DNA of 32,796 nucleotides from JACCWM01 sp040393065 (GCA_040393065.1 JBEBUW010000044.1:1-32796), one strand, 5' to 3'; positions 9,160 through 19,303 are shown, counted from the first letter of the stretch. Numbers and translations are program-made. The notes: a model not told the origin generated them from the sequence alone.

Positions 9160-10224
9160 TCAGCGCTTGCGGCGGCGGCCAAATGTGAAGAGGCCGATGA
9201 CCCCGGCCAGCAGGAGCGCAGTGGTGGAGGTGTTCGCAGTGTTGAGCGAGGCGATGTGGCAGCCGCCGTCATCGTTCTGGTTGTCCTGCTCAAGCGAGTT
9301 GGAGGCATCGCGGGGGGCGCCCGTGTGGCTCTGGTTTTCGCTGTCGTAGTTTGCGTCGCCTCGGGAGCCGCCGCCCTGGTTCATCCAGTATGGATAATCG
9401 GCGGGGGCGCAGCGTCCCAGGGGCGGCTCGTTATCGCCTACTTCAAATTCTTCGCAGGTTTCCACGCCGGTGGAGGGATCGAACGAACACGAGCTGTCGG
9501 GCGTGGGGCTTGAGAGTCGGTGACAGATAAAGTCGCCGGAGCACTCCTCGTCGGCTGTGCAGGAAACGTTCTCGAGTTCGCAGTAGCGCACGCTTTCGTC
9601 GGGTTCGGGGCAGCCGCAATCGGTGGTGTTGTCGAAATCATCGGAGTTGTCTCTGCCGGCGTCGGCGCTATCGGGAACGTCTTCGGTGTCGATCGGGCGC
9701 GGATCGGATGAGCCGCCCGGTGCGGAGCAACCGCAGGAGACGGGGGCAACCTCGCAGCTGAAGCCTTCGCCGCAGCTTTCATCGGTGGTGCACGGCGCAA
9801 GGTAGGGCGGAACGCAGTAGCTTGCTTGCGTTTCCTCGCAGTCAGAATCTTCGGGCGGTGCAGGTATCGTGGTGCATTCGCCGTCAGATGAGCAGGCGAT
9901 ATCGGGAGCTGCGCCGCCGTTGCAGGTGGTGTTCGTGACCGTCAGGCAGACGAGGCCGCCGTCACAATCGGCGGTGGTTTCGCACGATTCAGGCGGCGCG
10001 GGTTCGCAGTAGCGGTAAATGACGGGGTCACAGTCGATTTGCGGGCATTCTTTACCAGGCTCGCAGGGCGGAGCCGTACAGGCGCTGACGGATTCGACGC
10101 AGACGTAGGCGTCTGCGCAATCGCTGTTGGTCTGGCATTCATTTTGACCCAGGGCAAAGGCAGAAGAAGCGGAGCCGGCAAGCAACAAAATTGAAGTGAG
10201 TATTGTTAAGGTGTGGCGTTTCAT
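9160..10224 (-). CDS. Cys-rich exported protein with MYXO-CTERM-like sorting signal
   Basis: A 354-residue protein with an N-terminal signal peptide (cleavage near residue 24). The mature part has many short Cys repeats of the form C-x-T-x-x-D-C (CQTNSDCADAYVC, CETTADCDGGLVC, CTTDESCGEGFSC), which are likely disulfide-bonded. The C-terminus has a GGC motif (C322), then Ser/Thr-rich residues, a hydrophobic helix (about 336-349) and the basic cluster RRRKR. This is the layout of MYXO-CTERM signals, in which an invariant Cys is processed by a rhombosortase-like protease and lipidated for surface display. ATG at 10224 has GGAG 7 bases upstream. Similar Cys-rich modules occur in many secreted myxobacterial proteins; the specific function is unknown. 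Confidence 0.82.
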   Translation of the reverse strand: MKRHTLTILTSILLLAGSASSAFALGQNECQTNSDCADAYVCVESVSACTAPPCEPGKECPQIDCDPVIYRYCEPAPPESCETTADCDGGLVCLTVTNTTCNGGAAPDIACSSDGECTTIPAPPEDSDCEETQASYCVPPYLAPCTTDESCGEGFSCEVAPVSCGCSAPGGSSDPRPIDTEDVPDSADAGRDNSDDFDNTTDCGCPEPDESVRYCELENVSCTADEECSGDFICHRLSSPTPDSSCSFDPSTGVETCEEFEVGDNEPPLGRCAPADYPYWMNQGGGSRGDANYDSENQSHTGAPRDASNSLEQDNQNDDGGCHIASLNTANTSTTALLLAGVIGLFTFGRRRKR

Positions 10225-10448
10225 GGCATGACTCCGGGCGTTTGCGGCGTTGGTAAAATGAAACGTTGTCAGTCAAACATCTTCCTCATATCTCATTTTA
10301 TATCAGCATCCAGAATACATAGCCAATCACGCATTTTTGTGTCTCGGGGCTTATTTCCCGGGGAAGCTGCGCGGTGCCGAAGGGCGGGCTTGTTATTGTG
10401 ATTCTTGCACGGTTCTGTGCGCAATTCGTTGAAATTACAGGGTTTTGT

Positions 10449-11894
10449 ATGTCTCAGGTCGGTTATAATGTCGACACGACGCGTGGGAGTCTTGTCGGAA
10501 CGTCGGTGCATCTTGCCTGGCCGGCGGTGTTGCAGGCGTTGCTCGTTAATTTTTATGCGTTCAACGATTATCTGTTCGTTGGTTTTCTGGGCGATGCCGC
10601 AGCTACGGCGGCGTTGTCGGCGTGTTTTGCGATCTTGATCATCAATTATTGTCTGCTGGCGGTGTTTCCGACCGGGGCGATGGCATTGGTTGCGCGTGCA
10701 TTTGGCGGGCGTCGGCTGGATCAGGTGGCCGATACGCTGCGGCAGGGGCTGGTGGCGACCTTGTTGTGGTCGGTCGTCGTGGGGCTTTTTGGTATGGCGA
10801 TGCTTCCGCAGCTGATCGCGGCGGCGAATGTGACACCGGAAGTGGGCGCGCGCGCGACCGAGTATTTGAGCGTGATTTACTGGGGGACGCCGTCGTTTGC
10901 GCTGATGTTGGTGGTGGTGGGCGCGTTTCGAGGCTGCGGCAATACGCGCATACCGCTGATGCTGGAGATAGTCAGCCTGATGATCAATATCGTGCTCAAT
11001 TATGTTCTGGTGATCGGCGTTGGGCCGATTGAGTCGATGGGGGTCAGTGGTGCGGCGATTGCGACGGCGATCAGCCGGGCGATTCCGGGTGTGGTCGGAC
11101 TGGTGCTGATCTGGCGCGGTGCGCTGGGTGTGCGGTTGTCAGTGCCGCGCGAACAGGTGCGGAGTGCCTGGGCTCCACGTGTCGAAGCGGCCGGGGCGAT
11201 GGCAAAGATCGGAGTTTTCGAGACGTTGTCCGGCCTGATTTATGGTTCGGTGTACCTGATTTTGAATCGGATGGCGGGCGAAATCGGGCCGGCGGCGCAG
11301 GGCGGTCTGGGCGCTGGTTTGCGCGGTATTGAATGGCTGGGTTTTGCGATTGGTGACGGATTCTCGACGGCAAGCCTTGCGATTGTCGGGCAGAATATCG
11401 GCGCGCAGCAGCTCAGGCGCGCGTATCACGGCGCATGGATTGCGGGCGGCCTGAGCGCGTTTTGTTGTTCGCTGATGGGCATCGTTTTTATTTTGTTTCC
11501 CACCGAATTAAGCAGCCTGGTCACCGATGATCCGCAGACGCTGGCGTATGCGGCGACCTATGTCGGGTCGATTGGCTGGGTGATGGCCGCCGTCGGGTTT
11601 GAGATGTCGATGTTCGGCGCCATGATCGGCGCGGGTTATGCACAGGTTGCGTTTGCGATCTCCGCCGGCAGCAATCTGCTGCGGATTCCCCTGGCCGCAG
11701 CACTACTCTTTGGTCCAACAGAGATCGTGACGGGCGCTGTCTGGGCGGTGCTGGGCCGGGGCGATGCGCCACCGGTGACAGGTGTTTTTTCGGCGCTTGT
11801 AATCACGATCGGGGCGTCCGCGGTGCTGAAGGCTGTCGTTTATATGGCGTTTATGCTGTGGCAGGGGCGGGCGGCGGACTTAAATCGACGATAG
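10449..11894 (+). CDS. MATE family multidrug/sodium antiporter-type efflux transporter
   Basis: About 481 residues from the ATG at 10449. An in-frame GTG at 10374 would add 25 residues with no family counterpart. The sequence has about twelve hydrophobic helices in two halves, with MATE hallmarks: AWPAVLQALLVNFYAFNDYLFVGFLG near the N-terminus and PTGAMALVARAFGG, plus the equivalent GFAIGDGFSTASLAIVGQNIGA in the second half. MATE proteins export cationic drugs or metabolites in exchange for Na+ or H+. The C-terminal codons for LNRR and the TAG stop lie inside the dispersed hairpin repeat at 11871-11978, so the last residues are repeat-derived. No co-transcribed partner is seen. Confidence 0.9.
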   Translation: MSQVGYNVDTTRGSLVGTSVHLAWPAVLQALLVNFYAFNDYLFVGFLGDAAATAALSACFAILIINYCLLAVFPTGAMALVARAFGGRRLDQVADTLRQGLVATLLWSVVVGLFGMAMLPQLIAAANVTPEVGARATEYLSVIYWGTPSFALMLVVVGAFRGCGNTRIPLMLEIVSLMINIVLNYVLVIGVGPIESMGVSGAAIATAISRAIPGVVGLVLIWRGALGVRLSVPREQVRSAWAPRVEAAGAMAKIGVFETLSGLIYGSVYLILNRMAGEIGPAAQGGLGAGLRGIEWLGFAIGDGFSTASLAIVGQNIGAQQLRRAYHGAWIAGGLSAFCCSLMGIVFILFPTELSSLVTDDPQTLAYAATYVGSIGWVMAAVGFEMSMFGAMIGAGYAQVAFAISAGSNLLRIPLAAALLFGPTEIVTGAVWAVLGRGDAPPVTGVFSALVITIGASAVLKAVVYMAFMLWQGRAADLNRR

Positions 11895-11978
11895 CTTTGC
11901 CGCTTCCCTGGGGATGGCCAAAAGCGGCCTATTCCCAGGAAACCGGCTTCGCTCTCGTGCGATTTATGCCTCGCCGCA
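11871..11978 (+). repeat. Dispersed long-hairpin repeat, copy A (108 bp)
   Basis: The left arm contains GGCGGACTTAAATCGACGAT and the right arm contains GCGATTTATGCCTCGCCGC, which pair. An inner arm pair, CCTGGGGATGGCC and GGCCTATTCCCAGG, encloses the AAAAGC loop. The whole unit can fold into one long imperfect hairpin. It starts within the MATE gene and supplies its stop codon. A degenerate GGCC-rich stem followed by CCTTT lies shortly after it (about 12013-12040), matching the terminator after copy B. Confidence 0.8.
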
Positions 11979-12060
11979 GGCGTTGGGTTTTAGGCTGCTT
12001 GCGCAGTCGGGCCACTTGCGCGACCTTTGGATTGGGTGGACATGTATTGGGAGGAGTGAA

Positions 12061-12080
12061 AAGTAAAGGCAAAAGGCGCA
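12061..12080 (+). repeat. Short repeat shared with 30835-30851
   Basis: GGCAAAAGGCGCACGCG occurs here (about 12068-12084) and again at about 30835-30851, in both cases downstream of a copy of the dispersed hairpin repeat. It may be part of an extended form of that repeat. Confidence 0.5.
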
Positions 12081-12157
12081 CGCGGCCATGTCTTCATCAC
12101 GGCGTGTATGGCCGGAAAAGCTCATAACAAAAAATATGTTGAAGAGTGAGGCGGGCG

Positions 12158-12480
12158 GCGGTCGCGGGTGCGTTGTTTTATTTACAAAACGTGTGTGCGG
12201 GGCGCCGCGGGTGCGTTTTTTATTTAAAAAACGGGTGATCGAGGGTCGCGGGTACGATCATGAGTTTTTTGAAAAACACAAACTGCATGCGCGAGGGTCG
12301 CGGGTGCGACCGCGACGGTGTGAGTCGTGTGCGCGAGGCTTGCGCGGGTGTTTTGTATTTGTGGGTCGTGTGCGCGAGGCTCGCGGGTGTGGTTTGGAGT
12401 CTTTGGGGTGGGTGTGCGGGTGGCCGCGGGTGCGTTTTTTATTTACAAAACGTGTGCGCGGCGGGTCGCGGGTGTGATCT
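12158..12480. repeat. Degenerate repeat cluster between convergent genes
   Basis: The core TCGCGGGTGCG, or close variants, recurs seven or eight times (about 12162, 12205, 12246, 12298, 12380, 12424, 12466). Several copies are followed by small AT hairpins: GTTTTATTTACAAAAC after the first and again near 12433, GTTTTTTATTTAAAAAAC near 12214, and GTTTTTTGAAAAAC near 12264. CGTGTGCGCG strings recur between them. No credible gene is present. The stretch fills the gap between the MATE gene and the convergent ArsA operon and could act as a transcription-stopping zone. Confidence 0.7.
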
Positions 12481-12485
12481 GGGGA

Positions 12486-13697
12486 TTATTCGGTGGTAGT
12501 TTCCGGGGAGAGGAATCGGCCGAGGGTGAGGAGGTTGCCGAGGTTGTGGACGTCTTCCTGGAGCAGAGGGACGAGGCGCAGTGCCTGGGGGCCGACGAGG
12601 TCGGCGAGGCGTTTGATGGCGTCGCGGTCGCGGATGGCGAGTTTGGCGAGCTGGGTGTAGTGGGTGAGGAGGCGGTCGCGGATGGCGGCGGGTTGGGTGT
12701 CGCTGCTGGCGTCGGCCGGGGCGTGGGCTTTGAGGAGCTCGTCGAGGCGGTTGGTGTCGATCTGGGCGATGTCGTCGGCGGAGAAGTTGGGGATGACGCG
12801 GTTGAGGATGAAGACTTCGGCTTTCTGGTTGAGGCCGGCGAGTTTTTCGTGGAAGTAGACGGCTTCTTTGATGCGGCGCGGGTCGGCGCTGGTGATGACG
12901 AAGAAGTAGGTGTCGGGGTCGCGCAGGATGATTTCAGTGATGTCGCCGCGGTTTTTGAGGGTTTCCTGCAGGTACTGGAAGGTTTCGAAGAATTCGACGA
13001 GGTCCTGGATGAAGGCTTCGCCGAGGAGTTTTCCGAGTAGGCCGATGGCCAGGGAGCCGGCGTTGAAGACGCGTCCGATGAGGCCTTTGGATTGGCGGCT
13101 GGGGAGGAACCAGCGGATGATGCGTTCGTCGAAGAACTGGCTTGCGCGGCCGGGCGTTTCGAGGAATTCGAGGGCGTTTTTGGTAGGCGGCGTGTCGAGG
13201 ACGACGAGATCGAAATAACCGCCGGTGTAGAGGTCGTGGAGTTTTTCGAGGGCCATGTACTCTTGCATGCCGTGCAGGGCGCTGGAGAGCAGGCGGTAGA
13301 TGTTGTTTTCGCGGGCGTTTTCGAGTGCGCCGCGGTCGGGGGCTAATCGGTAGACGAGTTCATCAAAGGTTTGCTTGGAGTCCAGCATCATGGCCCAGAG
13401 TTCGCCGCCTTCCGCAAGGGGCTGGTCCTGGTCGGCGAGCATGTCGACGAGCTGGATGCGCTGGGGTTGGTTGGTGAGCGATTCCAGGCCGAGGCTGTTG
13501 GCCAGGCGTTTTGCCGGGTCGATGGTCAGCACGATGGTTTTTCGGCCGGCAATTGCAGCGCGCAGGCCAAGGGCGGCGGCTGTGGTGGTTTTGCCGACGC
13601 CACCGGGGCCGACGCAGACGAGCAGGCGCGCGGTTTCGATCAGGGTGGAGATGGGATCGGTTGCTTCCTGGATTTCGGTCAATTCGGGCTGAGCCAA
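12486..13697 (-). CDS. ArsA/Get3-family ATPase, second gene of a pair
   Basis: A 403-residue cytoplasmic P-loop ATPase. Walker A is GPGGVGKT at 30-37. The switch/Walker B region reads VLTIDPAKRLANSLG (56-70). A later DLVVLDTPPT stretch carries the conserved aspartate. These are marks of the ArsA/Get3 branch of SIMIBI ATPases. The first, signature lysine of the deviant Walker A (GKGGVGKT) is replaced by proline (P31). The start is TTG at 13697, with GGAG 8 bases upstream; no in-frame ATG fits better. It lies 20 bp after the other ATPase gene, so the two are co-transcribed and probably form a heteromer. No arsenite pump gene is nearby, so an arsenic role is not supported; a protein-targeting or envelope-assembly role is possible. 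Confidence 0.88.
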   Translation of the reverse strand: MAQPELTEIQEATDPISTLIETARLLVCVGPGGVGKTTTAAALGLRAAIAGRKTIVLTIDPAKRLANSLGLESLTNQPQRIQLVDMLADQDQPLAEGGELWAMMLDSKQTFDELVYRLAPDRGALENARENNIYRLLSSALHGMQEYMALEKLHDLYTGGYFDLVVLDTPPTKNALEFLETPGRASQFFDERIIRWFLPSRQSKGLIGRVFNAGSLAIGLLGKLLGEAFIQDLVEFFETFQYLQETLKNRGDITEIILRDPDTYFFVITSADPRRIKEAVYFHEKLAGLNQKAEVFILNRVIPNFSADDIAQIDTNRLDELLKAHAPADASSDTQPAAIRDRLLTHYTQLAKLAIRDRDAIKRLADLVGPQALRLVPLLQEDVHNLGNLLTLGRFLSPETTTE

Positions 13698-13717
13698 CGT
13701 GAAACTCCGTTCAAAAA

Positions 13718-14710
13718 TTAGCTGTTCGATTCGCCACTGATGAGGAAGGTAGCGATGTTGTCGAGCGTCCTGGCACCGTCAATTTCGAAAAAGATCGGGA
13801 TTTCTACAATGGGTTCTTGGAGGCGATCGTGGAGGACCTTGAGATAGCGCTGATCGCGGTCGTGCCAGCCCAGGGCCAGGGCGTTGCCTTCGACGAGACG
13901 GACGATGGGGTCGATGTGTTCGGAAACGCCGTCAGCCAGGGTGCTGGCGCGGCGTTCTTCGTCGGGGCAGATGTCGGTGCGCAGGGCCTGGAAGACTTCG
14001 CGTTGGTCTTCGTCGAGCGGTGCGCGGTTGACCATGTTGACCATTGCGCAGGTGAGCGGGCGGCCGATGACGTCTTTGAGTTTGTCGGCCAGTTCGATGG
14101 TTTCGTTGACGGGCATTTCTTCGGGCAGACAGACGGCGATGATGGCGGTGGTGCGTTTGTCCTTGATGACTTTGTCGACTTTCTCGGACATTTTGGCGAT
14201 GGGGCCGACGCCGCGCATCATGCCGTTCATGGTTTCCGGGACGTTCAAGAAGGTGACGGCGTGGCCGCTGGCGGGTAGGTCGACCAGGATGTGGTCGTAG
14301 CGCGGGCGGCCGTCGGGCAAGGTGTCTTCGAAGAAGACGCGGATCTGGTCGAGGATGGTGATTTCGTTTACCGAAGGCGCGGCTTCAAAGAAGATGCGGG
14401 CGACGCGGTTGTTGATGATGGCGCGGGCGATGCGTTCGGAGGGGACGTAGCGCCGCAGGGTGGCCAGAAAGCAGTCTTCCGCGAGCAGGTTGCTGGCCCA
14501 GAGGTTGGCCTGGAGTTTGACGGGCTGTAGTCCGGTGGATTTGAACTCGAAGAGGTCTTCCATGGCGGAAAACGTGTCGGTTTCCAGGACGAGTGTGCGG
14601 CGGCCCTGGCGGGCAAGTGCGAGGCCGACGGCTGCGGTGACAGTGCTTTTTCCGACGCCGCCTTTGCCTGTGACAAAGATCAGGCGGTTTTCGTAGAGTT
14701 TTTCAATCAT
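13718..14710 (-). CDS. ArsA/Get3-family ATPase, first gene of a pair
   Basis: About 330 residues from the ATG at 14710. A TTG at 14722 is in frame but would add only four residues and has no better ribosome site. Walker A is the full deviant form GKGGVGKS (15-22) with signature lysine K16. LVLETDTFSAMEDLF follows at the position of the switch I region. A DHILVDLPASGHAVTFL stretch provides the Walker B/switch II aspartate and the conserved proline of ArsA-like ATPases. The protein is cytosolic. It is the upstream partner of the ATPase at 12486-13697, which lacks the signature lysine, so one active-site lysine may serve a heterodimer. The cargo is unknown. Confidence 0.88.
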   Translation of the reverse strand: MIEKLYENRLIFVTGKGGVGKSTVTAAVGLALARQGRRTLVLETDTFSAMEDLFEFKSTGLQPVKLQANLWASNLLAEDCFLATLRRYVPSERIARAIINNRVARIFFEAAPSVNEITILDQIRVFFEDTLPDGRPRYDHILVDLPASGHAVTFLNVPETMNGMMRGVGPIAKMSEKVDKVIKDKRTTAIIAVCLPEEMPVNETIELADKLKDVIGRPLTCAMVNMVNRAPLDEDQREVFQALRTDICPDEERRASTLADGVSEHIDPIVRLVEGNALALGWHDRDQRYLKVLHDRLQEPIVEIPIFFEIDGARTLDNIATFLISGESNS

Positions 14711-14870
14711 TGATTTTGGCAATCATCGTGGTGGCAACAGGGGGATGGAATCAAAATTAACATCGCGTGGAATCAGTATCATAGAAGGCGTGGTGCGCTA
14801 AGCTAGAAATAGCGGCAAGGATTGTAAACCCTGATTGATGGAGATTCATTCGGGCGGGATCAAGAAGTGG

Positions 14871-14898
14871 AAAAAGCCCCGGTTTTGGCCGGGGCTTT
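14871..14898 (-). terminator. Terminator of the acidic lipoprotein gene
   Basis: Arms AAAGCCCCGG (14873-14882) and its complement (14889-14898) enclose a short loop. On the minus strand the stem is followed by a run of T (complement of 14871-14875). It lies about 30 bases downstream of the stop of the gene at 14930-15625. Confidence 0.88.
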
Positions 14899-14929
14899 CA
14901 CTCGTTCGTTATTACAGGCTTAACTAATA

Positions 14930-15625
14930 TCAGTTACCGGCAACGCAAAAAGCACCAATCGGATGGCATTTTGAGAGTGGGGCAGCGCAATCGTCATCGC
15001 TTTCGCACCCGTTGGTGCAAAGATCATCAACGCATAGGCCGCCAGCGCACTGGTGAGTTTCAGTGCAGGTTGTTCCAGATGCATCTGTTCCACGTGGAAG
15101 TGGGACGCAGCATTTAACTGAGTTACTGACGGAGTTAATTTGCTCACAACGGTAATCGGTGTTGTCACCGCAAGATATATTTGAGTAGCAGAAGCCGTCT
15201 TCATACTCAAAGTCTGCAGGCAAATCGGTCAGACCAAGATCGCCGCAGCTTTCAACTGGCTCGGTTGGTTGCTGCCACTCGTCGCCAGGTTCTTCGACGT
15301 CCTCGTCACCGGGTTCTTCGGTGTCTTCGTCACCGGGCTCGTCGACGTCTTCGTCACCTGGTTCTTCGACGTCCTCGTCGCCGGGTTCTTCGACGTCTTC
15401 GTCACCGGGTTCTTCGGTGTCTTCGTCACCTTCGGAGACGTCCTGATCGTCGTTGTTGTCATTGTTGTCGTTGTTGTCGTTGTTGTCGTTGTTGTCGTTG
15501 TTCAGCGTGCTGTTGTTCGTGTTGTTGGCGTTATTGTCGCTCTTTTTCTCGTCATCCGAGCATGCGCCGAGCACGAGGAGGGAAGACAGGCAGGCGATCA
15601 TCAAACATTTCAAACCGTATTTCAT
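14930..15625 (-). CDS. Acidic-repeat, Cys-rich lipoprotein
   Basis: About 231 residues from the ATG at 15625, which has GGAG six bases upstream; the longer frame starting at 15682 adds residues before the signal peptide. Lipobox LGAC puts the lipidated Cys at residue 22. Next come an Asn/Asp run with period NDN (about 28-55) and six or seven copies of the octapeptide GDEDVEEP, which form a long acidic stalk. The C-terminal third is Cys-rich (QCAGGLCVDDLCTNGCESDD and ADDC-like repeats), resembling the repeats in the 9160-10224 protein. The inferred role is a surface lipoprotein with an extended acidic linker and a disulfide-rich head. It is monocistronic, with a terminator on each side. Confidence 0.85.
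   Translation of the reverse strand: MKYGLKCLMIACLSSLLVLGACSDDEKKSDNNANNTNNSTLNNDNNDNNDNNDNNDNNDDQDVSEGDEDTEEPGDEDVEEPGDEDVEEPGDEDVDEPGDEDTEEPGDEDVEEPGDEWQQPTEPVESCGDLGLTDLPADFEYEDGFCYSNISCGDNTDYRCEQINSVSNSVKCCVPLPRGTDASGTTCTETHQCAGGLCVDDLCTNGCESDDDCAAPLSKCHPIGAFCVAGN
15289..15437. repeat. 24-bp tandem repeat inside the acidic lipoprotein gene
   Basis: About six in-frame 24-bp units encode GDEDVEEP with V/T and E/D variants. A second, 9-bp repeat built on TTGTTGTCG (about 15455-15503) encodes the adjacent Asn/Asp tract. Both keep the frame and are likely to vary in copy number. Confidence 0.88.
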
Positions 15626-15735
15626 TACAAACTCCAGAAAATTATCCAATATCGATACAACAAATGTGGAAAATAATGCCACGAGCAGAAAACATATCGC
15701 AGAGGATCGGGGAATGCAAATTATGAAAGGGAATA

Positions 15736-15765
15736 AAAAAGCCCCGGCGTGTGCCGGGGCTTTTT
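15736..15765. terminator. Bidirectional terminator downstream of rpsA
   Basis: Perfect 13-bp arms AAAAAGCCCCGGC (15736-15748) and its complement (15753-15765) enclose GTGT. A/T tracts on both sides allow function in either direction. It lies 31 bases after the end of rpsA and upstream of the acidic lipoprotein gene. Confidence 0.92.
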
Positions 15766-15795
15766 AGTTTTTAGCGATCGAGCAGGAGCGGAGTA

Positions 15796-17526
<1,731 letters not shown>

Positions 17527-18005
17527 TGACGACCTTAGCCTTGATTCTAACGAGTAGTGATCGGTTGGGGGATGTGGCGCATGTGTACGGGCGACTTTGC
17601 CTGAAAAGAACAGCGCGATCCTGTGAGTAATTTCGCTCGACGTGAGCTTGTCCATAAGAAAAACAGTGTTGAAAGACGCTCAAAGTAGTAAAACTCAAAC
17701 TTTTGAGGGCAATCGACGGCGCACACTAACGAGGGCTTGATATGTTGTCAAGTGTAGTGGGGGTTGGGAATTGGTTTGTCAAGATGAGGGTGAAAGTCGT
17801 GGCAAAAGAAACGGTATGCGCGCAGGGTCGGTAGCGCCTGGGAAGCTATTACAAGGGAGGGTAAGTACGGAGTGAAGGAAGAAGATGAGGTTCGGCAGGC
17901 TTAGATGATGTGGGCTGGACATGGCGGGGGAATCTGGCGATAAGGTTGCGGATAAGAACCGCTTGTGTGGAAATTAACGAAACATTGTGATGAGGGAAAA
18001 GAACG
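17527..18005. other. Divergent intergenic region, rpsA to PLP enzyme gene
   Basis: This 479-bp region holds the rpsA leader and promoter candidate on the minus strand and the upstream region of the PLP enzyme gene on the plus strand. I see no ORF with a credible ribosome site and no terminator. A small inverted repeat, CTTGA (17736-17740) and TCAAG (17748-17752), overlaps the promoter candidate. Confidence 0.5.
17723..17751 (-). promoter_or_regulatory. Candidate sigma-70-type promoter for rpsA
   Basis: On the minus strand a consensus TTGACA -35 box (complement of 17746-17751) is followed after 17 bases by TAGTGT (complement of 17723-17728), a weak -10 box. Transcription would start near 17715 and give a leader of about 190 bases. 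The perfect -35 and correct spacing support the call; the -10 matches only three of six bases. Confidence 0.4.
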
Positions 18006-19181
18006 ATGCATAATCCAAAGTTGAGCTATAGCGAGTTTGGTTTTGATACGCGTGCGATTCATGCGGGGCAGGCGCCGGATGAAGTGACGGGCGCGATTAT
18101 GACGCCGATTTTTCAGACGTCGACTTATGTGCAGCGCAGTCCGGGGGAGCATACGGGGTTTGAGTACAGTCGGACGCATAATCCGACGCGTCATGCGCTG
18201 GAGGATTGCCTGGCGAGTCTGGAGGGCGGGAAGTACGGGGTGGCGTTCGGGTCGGGCAGTGCGGCGATGACGACGATTATGCATCTTTTCCGTGCCGGTG
18301 ATCATGTGGTGTGCGGGGATGATGTGTACGGGGGAACGTATCGTTTGTTCAACCGCGTGTTTAAGGAGGCGGGGATTGGGTTTTCGTTTGTGGATATGTC
18401 GGATCTGGAGAAGTTCCGGGCGGCGTTGAAGCCGGAGACGCGGCTTGTGTGGTTGGAGTCGCCGACGAATCCATTGCTGAAGATTTCGGATATTCGGGCG
18501 ATTTGTGAGATTGCGCACGAGCGGGGGATTCCGGTGTGCGTGGATAATACGTTTATGAGTCCGTATTTTCAGCAGCCGTTGGCGCTGGGCGCGGATCTGG
18601 TGGTGCATTCGACGACGAAATTTGTGAACGGTCACTCGGACGTGGTGGGGGGCATTGTGATTACGAATGATGCGGAAGTGCATGAGCGGTTGCGGTTTTT
18701 GCAAAATGCAATCGGCGCGGTTCCGGGGCCGATGGATGCGTGGCTGACGTTGCGCGGTGTGAAGACGCTGGGTGTGCGGATGCGGCAGCATGAGGCGAAT
18801 GCAATGAAGATTGCGCCGTTTCTGGAGAATCATCCGGCGGTGGAGCGCGTGTATTATCCGGGGCTGGAATCGCATCCGCAGCATGAGCTGGCGAAGAGTC
18901 AGATGAGTGGTTTTGGCGGGATGATTACGTTTGATCTGAAGGGTGGTTTGCCGGCGGCGACGACGCTTCTGGAAACGGTAAAGTTGTTTGCGCTGGCCGA
19001 AAGCCTGGGCGGCGTGGAGAGCTTGATTGAGCATCCAGCGATTATGACGCATGCGTCGATTCCTGCTGAGGTTCGTGCCGAGCTCGGGATTGGCGATGGG
19101 ATGGTGCGTTTGTCGGTGGGAATTGAGGATGCGGCGGATTTGATCGCGGATTTAGAAAATGCACTGGCTGCGATCGGGTAG
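18006..19181 (+). CDS. Cystathionine gamma-synthase / gamma-lyase type PLP enzyme (Cys/Met metabolism family)
   Basis: A 391-residue fold-type I PLP enzyme of the trans-sulfuration family, normal in length. Visible residues: Y54 and R56 in EYSRTHNPTR (contact the cofactor of the neighbouring subunit), SGSAA at 83-87 (phosphate cup), Y108 (stacks on PLP), D180 (pyridine nitrogen) and K205 in HSTTKFVNGHSD (Schiff base). The C-terminal SLGGVESLIEHPA stretch is typical. It could act as cystathionine gamma-synthase (MetB), cystathionine gamma-lyase or methionine gamma-lyase; sequence alone does not decide, and no other sulfur-metabolism gene is adjacent. ATG at 18006 has AGGG about nine bases upstream. 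It converges on tamB, separated by hairpin repeat copy B and two terminators. Confidence 0.92.
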   Translation: MHNPKLSYSEFGFDTRAIHAGQAPDEVTGAIMTPIFQTSTYVQRSPGEHTGFEYSRTHNPTRHALEDCLASLEGGKYGVAFGSGSAAMTTIMHLFRAGDHVVCGDDVYGGTYRLFNRVFKEAGIGFSFVDMSDLEKFRAALKPETRLVWLESPTNPLLKISDIRAICEIAHERGIPVCVDNTFMSPYFQQPLALGADLVVHSTTKFVNGHSDVVGGIVITNDAEVHERLRFLQNAIGAVPGPMDAWLTLRGVKTLGVRMRQHEANAMKIAPFLENHPAVERVYYPGLESHPQHELAKSQMSGFGGMITFDLKGGLPAATTLLETVKLFALAESLGGVESLIEHPAIMTHASIPAEVRAELGIGDGMVRLSVGIEDAADLIADLENALAAIG

Positions 19182-19288
19182 GCGGCTTGCCTAAATCGAC
19201 GATCGCTTTGCCGTATTCCTCGGGACGACCCTCCAGGTCTATCCCTGCGGATACGGCTTCGCGCTCCTCGATTTATGCTGCGCCGCTC
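19181..19288 (+). repeat. Dispersed long-hairpin repeat, copy B (108 bp)
   Basis: Starts at the last base of the PLP enzyme stop codon. The left arm GGCGGCTTGCCTAAATCGAC pairs with the right arm around CGATTTATGCTGCGCCGC. Inner arms around GCCGTATTCC and GGATACGGC, and CGGGACGACC and GGTCTATCCCTG, extend the hairpin. It has the same 108-bp length as copy A. Confidence 0.8.
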
Positions 19289-19303
19289 GAAATGGGGTTT
19301 CTG

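Noticed and set aside
11871..11978. Integron attC site
   Set aside because: The hairpin repeat lacks the GTTRRRY/RYYYAAC core sites, and there is no integrase or cassette pattern.
12088..13040. Small plus-strand open frames in the repeat cluster and over the ArsA gene
   Set aside because: They follow the repeats and the antisense of the ATPase; three frames show the same repetitive residues, which real genes would not.
17760..18005. A SAM riboswitch upstream of the sulfur-metabolism PLP enzyme gene
   Set aside because: I could not identify a SAM aptamer fold or a terminator in the leader.
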